A DNA stretch of 44,861 nt from Streptomyces sp. 378 (GCF_030124145.1 NZ_JASKMS010000046.1:1-44861), one strand, 5' to 3'; shown: positions 34,312 through 43,286, counted from the stretch's first letter. The notes: generated by a model from the sequence alone, not told the origin. Translations and numbers: made by a program.

Positions 34312-35349
34312 TCAGCTCGCGGCGGCGTCCGCGCGCACCGCGGGGCGCCGGGAGGCGATGACCTTCTTCGCCAGCGCCCGCGGGCTGGTCAGGAAGCCCC
34401 AGCCCCACGACATGTGCATCGTGGCCAGCGCCACCGGGATCCGCAGCCGCGCCTTCAGCGGCAGGCCCTTGCCCGCCGGGACCGAGCCGAGCAGGATCGC
34501 CGCGAGATAGCCGCCGGGCACCACGAAGCCCCACGGCGTCAGCAGGGCACCCACCAGCAGGCCGGCCGCGATCGCGCACACGGCGGTCGGCGGGGCGAGG
34601 TAGCGCAGGTTGATCGAGCCCTCGTGGTAGCGGGCGACCACGTGCCGCCAGCGCCCGTAGTCCTTGTACTGCTTGGCGAGCGCCTTCACGCTCGGCCGCG
34701 GCCGGTAGGACACCTTCAGTTCGGGCGAGAACCAGATCAGCCCGCCGGCCTCACGGATGCGGAAGTTGAGCTCCCAGTCCTGGGCGCGGATGAACTCCAC
34801 GTTGTAGCCGCCCTGCTGCTCCAGCGCCTCGCGCCGGAACACCCCGAGGTACACGGTCTCGGCCGGGCCCGCCTGACCGCCGGTGTGGAAGGCGGCGTTG
34901 CCGACCCCGATCTTCGAGGTCATCGCGGCGGCGACCGCGTGCTCCCAGTCGTTCTCGCCCTCGGCGTGCATGATGCCGCCGACGTTCTGCGCGCCGGTCT
35001 CCTCCAGGAGCCGGACGGCGGTCGCGATGTAGTTCGGCGAGAGCATGCCGTGGCCGTCGACGCGGACGACGATCGGGTGCCGGGAGGCGTTGATCGCCGC
35101 GTTCAGCGCCGCGGGCGTACGGCCGGTGGGGTTGGGGACGGTGTGCACGCGCGGGTCTTCGGCCACGAGCTCGGCGGCGATCTCGTCCGTGCGGTCCGTG
35201 GACGGACCGAGGGCGATCACGACCTCCATCTCGCCGGCGTACTCCTGCGCGAGGATCGCTTGGACTGCTCCCCGCAGATGCCGCTCCTCGTTGAGGACGG
35301 GCATGATCACGGAAACGGCGGGGAGCCGCACGTCGGGATTGGCGTTCAT
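34312..35349 (-). CDS. Family 2 glycosyltransferase
   Basis: 345 residues. N-terminal GT-A domain: VSVIMPVLNEERHLRGAVQAILAQEY, VVIALGPSTDRTDEIAAEL, and the metal site VVRVDGHGMLSPNYI (Asp at about 117). RAQDWELNFRIREAGG provides the acceptor-side acidic motif. Two hydrophobic segments near 255-300 suggest membrane association. The family includes enzymes that add sugars to lipid-linked glycans, so its location inside an LCP cluster supports glycopolymer synthesis. The ATG at 35349 matches the start of the domain. It is divergent from LCP gene 5. Confidence 0.9.
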   Translation of the reverse strand: MNANPDVRLPAVSVIMPVLNEERHLRGAVQAILAQEYAGEMEVVIALGPSTDRTDEIAAELVAEDPRVHTVPNPTGRTPAALNAAINASRHPIVVRVDGHGMLSPNYIATAVRLLEETGAQNVGGIMHAEGENDWEHAVAAAMTSKIGVGNAAFHTGGQAGPAETVYLGVFRREALEQQGGYNVEFIRAQDWELNFRIREAGGLIWFSPELKVSYRPRPSVKALAKQYKDYGRWRHVVARYHEGSINLRYLAPPTAVCAIAAGLLVGALLTPWGFVVPGGYLAAILLGSVPAGKGLPLKARLRIPVALATMHMSWGWGFLTSPRALAKKVIASRRPAVRADAAAS

Positions 35350-35476
35350 AGGGGCCTCACGTTACCGCGAACGGGGGACACCGGTGCGCGCCGCAGGGGC
35401 GGTGGCGCGGACCGCAGATCGTATCGGCCTACGGTTTCACGGATCCCACGTACGGCCGTCGTCCGGAGGTGTCCCC

Positions 35477-36958
35477 ATGCCCACGCCGCCGCGGTCCCCT
35501 CGGTCCACCGCCGCACCCCGGCGCCGCCCGCAGCCCCCCTCTCCCCGCCGCGCTCCGCGCCGCCCCGGCCCGGTCCGGCGCACACCGCGCTGGGGCATGC
35601 GGGCGGTCACCACCCTGTCCGTGGTGGTCCTCGCCTCCGCCGGTGTCGGGCACGCGGTGATGACCAGCCTGGACGCCGACATCGCCCGGGTCGATCCCTT
35701 CAAGGACATGAAGAACCGGCCGCAGGCGGGCCACGGCATGAACGTTCTGCTGGTCGGCACCGACGGCCGGGAGAAGATCAGCAAGGAGGAGCGCCACAAG
35801 TACCGGCTGGGCGGCGCCCCCTGCCACTGCACCGACACGATCATGATCGTGCACATCTCCGAGGACCGGGAACGGGCGAGCGTGGTGAGCCTGCCGCGCG
35901 ACTCCTACGCGATGACGCCCGCGCACACCGACCGGACGAGCGGCAAGAGGCACCAGGGGCACCCCGTCAAGCTGAACGCGGCGTACGCCGAGGGCGGGCC
36001 GCAGCTGACCGTGCGCACGGTGGAGGACATGACGAAGGTGAAGATCGACCACTACCTGGAGGTCGACTTCACCAGCTTCATGAGGACGGTCGACGTGGTG
36101 GGGGGTGTGCAGATCTGCACCACGGAGCCGCTGAAGGACAGCTACACCGGCCTGGACCTGCCGGCCGGCCGGCACACGCTCGCGGGCGGGCAGGCGCTCC
36201 AGTTCGTCCGCGCCCGCCATGTCGACGGGGCCTCCGACCTGGGCCGCATGAAACGGCAGCAGCGCTTCATGGCGGCACTCGTGGACCGGCTCACCTCGTC
36301 CGGGATCCTCCTCAACCCGATGAAGTTCCGGGACGTGACGCGGGCGGTCCTCGGCTCGGTACGGGCCGACAAGGGCTTCGGCACCGACGAGATGCTGGAC
36401 CTGGGCCGGGCCATGCGGAACTTCTCGCCCTCCTCCTCGGAGTTCACGACCGTCCCGATCGGGCGGATGGGGTACGCCGTGAAGGGCGTCGGGTCGACGC
36501 TGAAGTGGGACCCGGTGAAGTCGGAGCGCCTCTTCCAGGCCCTGCGCCAGGACCAGCCGCTGTCCGTGCACCGGCCGCACGGCGCGGCCCTGATCGTCCC
36601 GGTCGCCCCGCAGCAGATCCGCGTCCAGGTGGAGAACGGCACCCGCACCGCCGGCCTGGGCCGCCGGGTGGACGCGGCCCTGGCCTCGACCGGCTTCCGC
36701 ACGACCAAGGCCCCGGTGAACTCCGCCGCCCGCGACGTCAGGCGCACGGTCGTCACCCACGACCCTCGCTGGGACCGTTCCGCCAAGTCCCTCGCGGCGG
36801 CTCTGCCGGGCAGTGAGCTGCGGGCGGTCAAGGGCCTGGGCCCGACCCTGAAGGTGATCGCCGGAGCGGACTTCGAACGTGTGCGGAAGGTGCGGGCCGA
36901 GGACCCGGGCCAGGGCGAGTTCGGGGTGGTGCGGGGCGACGAGGTGGCGTGCTCGTAG
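35477..36958 (+). CDS. LCP family protein 5 with LytR C-terminal domain
   Basis: 493 residues. Pro/Arg-rich cytoplasmic part (1-40), transmembrane helix (about 42-62), LCP domain (MNVLLVGTDGREKISKEERHKYR, CTDTIMIVHISEDRERASVVSLPRDSYAMTPAH, IDHYLEVDFTSFMRTVDVVGGVQICT, GGQALQFVRARHVDGASDLGRMKRQQRFM) and a LytR_C-like C-terminus (IRVQVENGTRTAGLGRRVDAALASTGFRT). The unusual CHC pair just before the TDTIMIV strand could be redox- or metal-related. Start ATG 35477 has GGAGGTG six bases upstream. Its stop is only 7 bp from the convergent thioesterase stop. Confidence 0.9.
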   Translation: MPTPPRSPRSTAAPRRRPQPPSPRRAPRRPGPVRRTPRWGMRAVTTLSVVVLASAGVGHAVMTSLDADIARVDPFKDMKNRPQAGHGMNVLLVGTDGREKISKEERHKYRLGGAPCHCTDTIMIVHISEDRERASVVSLPRDSYAMTPAHTDRTSGKRHQGHPVKLNAAYAEGGPQLTVRTVEDMTKVKIDHYLEVDFTSFMRTVDVVGGVQICTTEPLKDSYTGLDLPAGRHTLAGGQALQFVRARHVDGASDLGRMKRQQRFMAALVDRLTSSGILLNPMKFRDVTRAVLGSVRADKGFGTDEMLDLGRAMRNFSPSSSEFTTVPIGRMGYAVKGVGSTLKWDPVKSERLFQALRQDQPLSVHRPHGAALIVPVAPQQIRVQVENGTRTAGLGRRVDAALASTGFRTTKAPVNSAARDVRRTVVTHDPRWDRSAKSLAAALPGSELRAVKGLGPTLKVIAGADFERVRKVRAEDPGQGEFGVVRGDEVACS

Positions 36959-36965
36959 GCGCGTG

Positions 36966-37523
36966 TCAGTCCTCGAAGCCCTCTGCCGCCCGCTTCTCCC
37001 GCAGGTCCAGGATCGCGCGGCGGCGGGCCAGGCGGTGGGTGCGCCGGATCTGGGCCTCCTGGTAGCGGCGCTTGTCGCGTTCGGTCTCCGGGAGGACCGG
37101 CGGGACCCGGCGGGGCTTGCCGTCGGCGTCGACGGCGGCGAAGACGAGGTAGGCGGAGCCGACCTGCGTGGGCGGGGCGGACTCGTTCCAGCGTTCGGCC
37201 AGGACCCGGACGCCGACCTCCATCGAGGTGCGGCCCGTCCAGTTGACCTGTGCCTTGACGTGCACGAGGTCACCGACGCGGACCGGCTCCAGGAACGCCA
37301 TCTCGTCCATGGAGGCGGTGACGGCCGGCCCGCCGGAGTGCCGCCCGGCCACGGCCCCCGCCGCGTCGTCGACCAGCTTCATGATCACCCCGCCGTGCAC
37401 CGTCCCCAGAAGGTTCGTGTCGTTGTGGGTCATGATGTGGCTGAGGGTGGTGCGGGACGCCGAAGTCGGCTTGCCCGGGATTTCCGGACTGCCGGAATCC
37501 GCAGCTGGGGCCTGGTCTGTCAT
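36966..37523 (-). CDS. Acyl-CoA thioesterase (hotdog fold, YciA-like)
   Basis: 185-residue cytosolic hotdog protein. The key region is LSHIMTHNDTNLLGTVHGGVIMKLVDDAAGAVAGRHSGG, with the catalytic Asn/Asp/His pattern of the family, followed by MDEMAFLEPVRVGDLVHVKAQVNWTGRTSMEVGVRVLAE. The C-terminal ~35 residues are basic (RRYQEAQIRRTHRLARRRAILDLREKR), a common extension. It should hydrolyse acyl-CoA to free acid and CoA. The start at 37523 (MTDQAPAADSGS) is preferred over the longer frame. It is divergent from LCP gene 6 (119 bp between starts) and probably unrelated to glycopolymer work. Confidence 0.9.
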   Translation of the reverse strand: MTDQAPAADSGSPEIPGKPTSASRTTLSHIMTHNDTNLLGTVHGGVIMKLVDDAAGAVAGRHSGGPAVTASMDEMAFLEPVRVGDLVHVKAQVNWTGRTSMEVGVRVLAERWNESAPPTQVGSAYLVFAAVDADGKPRRVPPVLPETERDKRRYQEAQIRRTHRLARRRAILDLREKRAAEGFED

Positions 37524-37642
37524 GGCCCCCACCCTATGCCGAGGCGGCATGAGGGGGATTTGTGTCAGCTTCGCCACAGCCGTGCTCTGATTTTCCGACG
37601 ACTCTTGTATGGCCCACCACGCGGACCTGCACACTGGGCCGC

Positions 37643-38935
37643 ATGAATGATTGGCCCGAGGGGTTTTCCGGCGACAACCGCGGCAGCCGGTACGGACGCG
37701 GCAGCTCGAGCGCGCGGCCCGAGAGCGCCCGTGTCATGCGGCAGGTCCGCCGCGGTCCGGCGGCATCGCCCGGGCAGGCGCCGTACGGCGGCGGAGTACC
37801 GCAGCAGCCGTCCTACGTCGACGGCGGTGGCCACGGCCCCGGTGACGGCTACGACAGCGGCTACAACACCGGCCAGGTCTACGGCTCCTCGGGCGGCCGA
37901 GGCCCCGGTGGTCCGGGCGGTCCGGGCGTCGGCGTGTACGAGCCGCGCCCCGCGCCGAACTGGCGCCGCCGCATCAAGGTGACGGCCATCACGGTGGTGA
38001 CGCTGTTGGTCGTGACGAGCGTCGGCACGTACTTCTGGGCCGACTCCAAGCTCAACCGCGACGTCGACCTGTCGATGGTCATCGACCGTCCGGAGGCGGG
38101 CGAGGGCACGAACTACCTGATCGTCGGTTCCGACAGCCGCAAGGGCATGACGGCCGAGGAGAAGAAGAAGCTGCACACCGGGTCCGCCGAGGGCAAGCGC
38201 ACGGACTCGATGATGATCCTGCACACCGGCGGCGGCGCCCCGACACTGATCTCGCTGCCGCGCGACTCGAACGTCACGATCCCGTCCTTCAAGGGCTCCG
38301 ACTCCGGCAAGTTCTACGCGGCCACGGGTCGGCAGACGAAGCTGAACGCGGCCTACTCCGAGGACGGCCCGGAGTTGCTGGTGCGCACGGTGGAGGCCAA
38401 CACGGGCCTGCGCATCGACCACTACGTGGAGATCGGCTTCGCCGGCTTCGCGAGCATCGTGGACGCGGTCGGCGGCGTCGAGATGGACATCCCGCAGGAC
38501 ATCAAGGACACCAAGTCCGGTGCCGACCTGAAGAAGGGCAAGCAGACCCTCGACGGCGAGCAGGCCCTCGCCTTCGTCCGCACCCGTTACGCCCTCCAGG
38601 GCTCCGACCTGGACCGCACGAAGAACCAGCAGAAGTTCCTCTCGGCTCTCGCCAACCAGGTCGCCACCCCGGGCACCGTCCTGAACCCGTTCAAGCTGTA
38701 CCCGACCATGGGCGCGGGCCTGGACTCCCTGGTGGTCGACAAGGACATGGGCCTGTTCGACCTGGCGTCCATGTTCTGGGCGATGAAGGGCGTCAGCGGC
38801 GGCGACGGCAAGTCGATGAACATGCCGATCGCGGGCAACGCCCCCAACGGCAACCTCCAGTGGAACACCGCGAAGGTGAAGACGCTGGTGAGCCAGCTGA
38901 AGAACGACGAGCCGGTCACCGTCTCGGGCAACTGA
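37643..38935 (+). CDS. LCP family protein 6
   Basis: 430 residues. A long Gly/Pro/Tyr-rich cytoplasmic region (1-108, for example YDSGYNTGQVYGSSGG) precedes one transmembrane helix (about 111-132). The LCP domain follows: TNYLIVGSDSRKGMTAEEKKKLH, RTDSMMILHTGGGAPTLISLPRDSNVTIP, IDHYVEIGFAGFASIVDAVGGVEMDI and GEQALAFVRTRYALQGSDLDRTKNQQKFL. No LytR_C domain. Of the six it has the clearest canonical LCP signature with full spacing. The ATG at 37643 begins MNDWPEGFSGDNRG; no good Shine-Dalgarno sequence is visible. It ends at a very strong terminator (38949-38990). Confidence 0.92.
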   Translation: MNDWPEGFSGDNRGSRYGRGSSSARPESARVMRQVRRGPAASPGQAPYGGGVPQQPSYVDGGGHGPGDGYDSGYNTGQVYGSSGGRGPGGPGGPGVGVYEPRPAPNWRRRIKVTAITVVTLLVVTSVGTYFWADSKLNRDVDLSMVIDRPEAGEGTNYLIVGSDSRKGMTAEEKKKLHTGSAEGKRTDSMMILHTGGGAPTLISLPRDSNVTIPSFKGSDSGKFYAATGRQTKLNAAYSEDGPELLVRTVEANTGLRIDHYVEIGFAGFASIVDAVGGVEMDIPQDIKDTKSGADLKKGKQTLDGEQALAFVRTRYALQGSDLDRTKNQQKFLSALANQVATPGTVLNPFKLYPTMGAGLDSLVVDKDMGLFDLASMFWAMKGVSGGDGKSMNMPIAGNAPNGNLQWNTAKVKTLVSQLKNDEPVTVSGN

Positions 38936-38948
38936 GCGAGCGGGCGGG

Positions 38949-38990
38949 CACGGCGAGGGGGGCACCCGGGCGGGTGCCCCCCTCGCCGTG
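38949..38990 (+). terminator. Strong terminator after LCP gene 6
   Basis: Perfect 19-bp stem (CACGGCGAGGGGGGCACCC with its exact complement at 38972-38990) and a GGGC loop, 13 bp after the stop codon. It closes the LCP cluster. Confidence 0.85.
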
Positions 38991-39120
38991 CGGCGGTCCT
39001 CACATCGAGGCGGCCGACATGGAGCGGCACATCTCGGCCGCATGAGCACCCCGGGACGGACCCGCCCGTGTGCGGCCCGTCCTCTCCTGTGAGGCACGAC
39101 TCACCGGGGTCTGCGTGAAT

Positions 39121-39178
39121 CCTCCGGCAGCGGCAAAACGAGAGTGCAGGCACGCCGGAGGCCCGGCGTCGCCGGGCC
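39121..39178 (+). other. Structured leader upstream of the phospholipase D-like gene
   Basis: CCTCCGGC (39121-39128) pairs with GCCGGAGG (39154-39161) around an A-rich interior (GGCAAAACGAGAG); directly after it GGCCCGGC (39160-39167) pairs with GCCGGGCC (39171-39178). The two stems share bases 39160-39161. I do not recognise a known riboswitch class. Confidence 0.4.
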
Positions 39179-39217
39179 GGGGGCGGCGAGCGAACCGTGC
39201 AGGGGGGAGACCCACAC

Positions 39218-40423
39218 ATGACGCAGCAGACGTACGACGAACGGCGGGTGCCGGAGACGAGAGGGCCGGAGGGGCAGAAGCAGCGACTGCGCAGACGGCT
39301 GGAGCGGCTGATCGGCGTCGCCGCGACCGAGGGCAACGAACTCGTGCCGCTGCGCAACGGCGACGAGATCTTCCCCGCGATGCTGGCCGCCATACGCGCC
39401 GCGGAGCACACCGTCGACATGATGACGTTCGTGTACTGGCGGGGTGAGGTCGCCCACGAGTTCGCCGACGCCCTGGCCGAGCGGGCCCGCGCGGGGGTCC
39501 GGGTGCGGCTGCTGCTGGACGGCTTCGGGGCCAAGGAGATAGAGCCCGGCCTGCTGGACGCGATGGACGAGGCCGGTGTCCAGGTGGCCTGGTTCCGCAG
39601 GCCCACGCGTCTGTCGCCCCTGCGGCAGAACCACCGCTGCCACCGCAAGGTGCTGCTCACCGACGAGCACACGGCCTTCACCGGGGGCGTGGGCATCGCG
39701 CAGGAGTGGTGCGGCGCCGCCCGGAATCCGGACGAGTGGCGCGACACCCATGTACAGGTCCGCGGGCCCGCCGTGGACGGCATCGCCGCGGCCTTCGCCC
39801 AGAACTGGGCCGAGTGCCACGACGACCTCTACGACGACCACGACCGCTTCACCGCCCAGGAGCAGCCGGGCCGGGCCACGGTCCAGGTCGTGCGGGGGTC
39901 GGCCGCCTTCGGCTGGCAGGACATGCAGACGGTGCTGCGGGTCCTGATCACCTCGGCGCAGGAGCGCCTGCGGGTGGCCACCGCCTACTTCGCCCCCGAC
40001 ACCTACTTCGTCGACCTCCTGGCCGCAGCGGCGCGCCGCGGGGTCCGGGTCGAGATCCTGCTGCCCGGCCCGTACACCGACCAGCGGGCGTGTCTGCTGG
40101 CCGGGCGGCAGCACTACCAGACGCTCGTCGACGCGGGTGTGGACGTGCGGGAGTACCAGCCGACCATGCTCCACACGAAGATCATCACGGTCGACGGGGT
40201 GTGCTCCCTGATCGGCTCCACGAACTTCAACCGCCGCTCCATGGAGCACGACGAGGAGGTCGTGCTGGCCGTCCTCGACGAGGACTTCACCGCGGGCCTG
40301 GACGCCGACTTCGACGCCGACCGGGAGCGCAGCGAGCCGATCGACGCCACCCGCTGGAAGCGGCGCCCCCTGTCCCAGCGCCTCGCCGAAGCCGCGGTCA
40401 CCCCGATCCGCCGCTTCCTGTGA
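39218..40423 (+). CDS. Phospholipase D-like / cardiolipin synthase family protein
   Basis: 401-residue protein with two HKD motifs: HRKVLLTDEHTAFTGG (H142, K144, D149) and HTKIITVDGVCSLIGSTN (H319, K321, D326). This is the active-site pair of phospholipase D superfamily phosphatidyltransferases. FVYWRGEVAHEFADALAERARAGVRVRLLLDGFG before the first motif and STNFNRRSMEHDEEVVLAVLD after the second are typical of bacterial cardiolipin synthases. It lacks the N-terminal transmembrane helices of ClsA, so it is closer to ClsB-type enzymes. The ATG at 39218 has AGGGGGGAG eight bases upstream. Substrate (phosphatidylglycerol or another phospholipid) is inferred. Confidence 0.88.
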   Translation: MTQQTYDERRVPETRGPEGQKQRLRRRLERLIGVAATEGNELVPLRNGDEIFPAMLAAIRAAEHTVDMMTFVYWRGEVAHEFADALAERARAGVRVRLLLDGFGAKEIEPGLLDAMDEAGVQVAWFRRPTRLSPLRQNHRCHRKVLLTDEHTAFTGGVGIAQEWCGAARNPDEWRDTHVQVRGPAVDGIAAAFAQNWAECHDDLYDDHDRFTAQEQPGRATVQVVRGSAAFGWQDMQTVLRVLITSAQERLRVATAYFAPDTYFVDLLAAAARRGVRVEILLPGPYTDQRACLLAGRQHYQTLVDAGVDVREYQPTMLHTKIITVDGVCSLIGSTNFNRRSMEHDEEVVLAVLDEDFTAGLDADFDADRERSEPIDATRWKRRPLSQRLAEAAVTPIRRFL

Positions 40424-40428
40424 GAGCG

Positions 40429-40456
40429 CCGGGGGCCGGAGCTTCCCGGCCCCCGG
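40429..40456. terminator. Bidirectional terminator between PLD-like and acyl-CoA dehydrogenase genes
   Basis: CCGGGGGCCGG (40429-40439) pairs with CCGGCCCCCGG (40446-40456), 6-nt loop, between convergent stops. Confidence 0.75.
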
Positions 40457-40463
40457 AGCGCGG

Positions 40464-41621
40464 CTACGGCAGATTGCGCGCCATGACGATGCGCTGGACC
40501 TGGTTCGTGCCTTCGTATATCTGCGTGATCTTGGCGTCGCGCATCATCCGCTCCACCGGGTAGTCCCGCGTGTAGCCGTAGCCGCCGAGGAGCTGGACCG
40601 CGTCCGTGGTGACCTCCATCGCCACGTCCGAGGCGAAGCACTTGGCCGCGGCGCCCAGGTAGGTGAGGTCGGCGTCGACGCGCTGGGAGGCGGCGGCGGC
40701 CTGGTAGGTCAGGGCGCGGGCGGCCGAGATCTTCATGGCCATGTCGGCGAGCATGAACTGGATGCCCTGGAAGTCGGCGATCGGCTTGCCGAACTGCTTG
40801 CGCTCCTGGACGTAGCCCTTGGCGTAGTCGAGGGCGCCCTGGGCGATGCCGAGGGCCTGGGCGGCGATGGTGATGCGGGTGTGGTCGAGGGTCTTCATCG
40901 CCGTGGCGAAGCCGGTGCCCTCCTCGCCGATCATGCGGTCGGCGGGGATGCGGACGTTGTCGAGGTAGACCTCGCGGGTCGGGGAGCCCTTGATGCCGAG
41001 CTTCTTCTCGGGGGCGCCGAAGGAGACGCCCTCGTCGGACTTCTCGACGACGAAGGCCGAGATGCCCTTGGAGCGCTTGGCCGGGTCGGTGACGGCCATC
41101 ACCGTGTAGTACTCGGACTCGCCGGCGTTGGTGATCCAGCGCTTCACGCCGTTGAGGACGTAGTGGTCGCCGTCGCGGACGGCCTTCGTCTTCATGCCGG
41201 CGGCGTCGGAACCGGCGTCGGGCTCGGAGAGGCAGTACGAGAACATGCCGTCGCCCTTGGCGAGCGGGGTCATGTACCGCTTCTTCAGGTCCTCGGAGCC
41301 GGAGAGGATCACCGGCAGGGAGCCCAGCTTGTTCACGGCCGGGATGAGGGAGGAGGAGGCGCACACGCGGGCGACCTCTTCGATCACGATGACGGTGGCC
41401 AGCGCGTCCGCGCCGGAGCCGCCGTACTCCTCGGGTACGTGCACCGCGTGCAGGTCGTTCGCCACCAGCGCGTCGAGGGCCTCGCGCGGGAAGCGGGCCT
41501 CCTCGTCCACCGCGGCGGCGTGCGGCGCGATCTTCGCCTCGGCCAGCGAGCGGACGGCGTCACGGAGCATGTCGTGCTCCTCGGACGGGCGGTACAGGTC
41601 GAAGTCAGCCGATCCGGCCAA
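40464..41621 (-). CDS. Acyl-CoA dehydrogenase
   Basis: 385-residue flavoenzyme that introduces a double bond into acyl-CoA thioesters. Full family pattern: N-terminal helical domain (EEHDMLRDAVRSLAEAKIAPHAAAVDEEARFPREAL), FSYCLSEPDAGSDAAGMKTKA and KRWITNAGESEYYTVMAVTD (FAD and substrate binding), RKQFGKPIADFQGIQFMLADM, and QLLGGYGYTRDYPVERMMRDAKITQIYEGTNQVQRIVMARNLP. The probable catalytic base is E370 in IYEGTNQ. The start is a TTG at 41621 with GAGAG just upstream. It resembles mycobacterial FadE25, which also sits near this gene block; chain-length preference is not known. Confidence 0.93.
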   Translation of the reverse strand: MAGSADFDLYRPSEEHDMLRDAVRSLAEAKIAPHAAAVDEEARFPREALDALVANDLHAVHVPEEYGGSGADALATVIVIEEVARVCASSSLIPAVNKLGSLPVILSGSEDLKKRYMTPLAKGDGMFSYCLSEPDAGSDAAGMKTKAVRDGDHYVLNGVKRWITNAGESEYYTVMAVTDPAKRSKGISAFVVEKSDEGVSFGAPEKKLGIKGSPTREVYLDNVRIPADRMIGEEGTGFATAMKTLDHTRITIAAQALGIAQGALDYAKGYVQERKQFGKPIADFQGIQFMLADMAMKISAARALTYQAAAASQRVDADLTYLGAAAKCFASDVAMEVTTDAVQLLGGYGYTRDYPVERMMRDAKITQIYEGTNQVQRIVMARNLP

Positions 41622-41809
41622 GGTCTCTCACGCTCCAAAACGCTGCCATGGTGACGCTAACTACCGTTAAGTAATCAAAAGTTTATGGGGTCGCCCACCG
41701 GAGTGATACGTGAGCTAGGCGACAGCGGAGAAGTTGCCCGGTGAAGCGCGCGACCATGCCCCGGATATGCTCGGGCGCGCACCACATGCCGCAGACCTCT
41801 GGAGCACCC

Positions 41810-43153
41810 ATGGCCCTGAAGATCACCGTGATCGGCACCGGTTATCTCGGCGCGACACACGCGGCGGCCATGGCCGAGCTGGGCTTCGAGGTGCTCGCCC
41901 TGGACGTCGTGCGCGAGAAGATCGAGAAGCTGGAGCGCGCCGAGGCCCCGATGTACGAGCCTGGGCTGGAGGAGCTGCTGCGCAAGCACGTCGCCGGTAT
42001 CGAGGGCTCCAGCGGCCGGCTGCGCTTCACCCAGGACTGGGCGGAGATCGGCGCGTTCGGCGATGTGCACTTCGTCTGCGTGAACACCCCGCAGCGGCAC
42101 GGCGAGTACGCCTGCGACATGAGCTACGTCGACTCCGCGATCGCCTCGCTCGCCCCGCATCTGCACGGCCCGGCGCTGGTCGTCGGCAAGTCGACCGTGC
42201 CGGTCGGCTCGGCGGACCGCCTCGCCGCCTACCTGACCGCGCACGCGCCCGCCGGACAGGACGCCGAACTCGCGTGGAACCCGGAGTTCCTGCGTGAGGG
42301 CTTCGCCGTCGACGACACGCTGCACCCCGACCGGCTCGTGGTGGGTGTGCGCAGCGAGCGCGCGGAGAAGCTGCTGCGGGAGGTGTACGCCACGCCGATC
42401 GCCGAGGGCTCGCCGTTCGTGGTCACGGACTTCCCGACCTCCGAGCTGGTGAAGACCTCCGCGAACTCCTTCCTGGCCACGAAGATCTCGTTCATCAACG
42501 CGATGGCGGAGGTGTGCGAGGCCGCGGGTGGTGACGTGGCCAAGCTGGCGGAGGCCATCGGGTACGACGACCGGATCGGGCGGAAGTTCCTGCGGGCCGG
42601 GATCGGCTTCGGCGGCGGGTGTCTGCCGAAGGACATCCGGGCGTTCATGGCGCGCGCCGGTGAGCTGGGCGCGGACCAGGCGCTGACGTTCCTGCGGGAG
42701 ATCGACTCGATCAACATGCGCCAGCGCGGGCAGATGGTGGAGCTGGCCCGGCAGGCGCTGGGCGGCGGGCCGTTCCTGGGCAAGCGGGTGGCGGTGCTGG
42801 GCGCGACCTTCAAGCCCGACTCGGACGACGTACGCGACTCCCCCGCGCTCAACGTGGCCGGGCAGATCCACCTCCAGGGCGGCCAGGTCACGGTCTACGA
42901 CCCGAAGGGCATGGACAACGCCCGCGGTGTCTTCCCGACGCTCGGCTACGCCGACTCGGCGCTGGACGCCGTGCGCGGGGCCGACATCGTGCTGCACCTG
43001 ACGGAGTGGCGGGAGTTCCGCGAGCTGGACGAGGAGGCCCTCGGCGAGGTCGCGGCGGCGCGGGTCATCCTGGACGGCCGCAACGCCCTCGACCCGGAGC
43101 GCTGGCGCAAGGCCGGCTGGACGTACCGGGCGATGGGGCGCCCGAAGGCCTGA
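41810..43153 (+). CDS. UDP-glucose 6-dehydrogenase
   Basis: 447 residues. NAD-dependent oxidation of UDP-glucose to UDP-glucuronate. N-terminal Rossmann motif ITVIGTGYLGATHAAAMAELG (5-25), VCVNTPQ, KSTVPVGSADRL and WNPEFLREGFAVDDTLHPDRLVVG; the catalytic cysteine is C271 in GFGGGCLPKDIRAF; C-terminal KRVAVLGATFKPDSDDVRDSPAL binds the nucleotide sugar. Related GDP-mannose dehydrogenases share the fold, but the overall match is to UDP-glucose enzymes. The ATG at 41810 begins MALKITVIG with GGAG nearby. UDP-glucuronate is a common building block of acidic cell-wall polysaccharides. Confidence 0.92.
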   Translation: MALKITVIGTGYLGATHAAAMAELGFEVLALDVVREKIEKLERAEAPMYEPGLEELLRKHVAGIEGSSGRLRFTQDWAEIGAFGDVHFVCVNTPQRHGEYACDMSYVDSAIASLAPHLHGPALVVGKSTVPVGSADRLAAYLTAHAPAGQDAELAWNPEFLREGFAVDDTLHPDRLVVGVRSERAEKLLREVYATPIAEGSPFVVTDFPTSELVKTSANSFLATKISFINAMAEVCEAAGGDVAKLAEAIGYDDRIGRKFLRAGIGFGGGCLPKDIRAFMARAGELGADQALTFLREIDSINMRQRGQMVELARQALGGGPFLGKRVAVLGATFKPDSDDVRDSPALNVAGQIHLQGGQVTVYDPKGMDNARGVFPTLGYADSALDAVRGADIVLHLTEWREFRELDEEALGEVAAARVILDGRNALDPERWRKAGWTYRAMGRPKA

Positions 43154-43186
43154 TCGCGAGGCGGAGACGCGGACGCGCACACAGGT

Positions 43187-43227
43187 GACGCCGGTTCGGC
43201 CGAGGCTCAGTCGGCCGAACCGGCGTC
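43187..43227. terminator. Bidirectional terminator between ugd-type gene and CGNR gene
   Basis: Perfect 17-bp stem: GACGCCGGTTCGGCCGA (43187-43203) with its complement (43211-43227), 7-nt loop, lying between convergent stops and followed by TTC. Confidence 0.85.
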
Positions 43228-43286
43228 TTCGTGCATTCTGCACCACCCGGCCGTGAGGCGGGGCGGCAACGGGGTTCAGGGCGGCC

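Noticed and set aside
38995..39120. Small peptide frames before the PLD-like gene
   Set aside because: Short, no ribosome site and no conservation that could be argued from the sequence alone.
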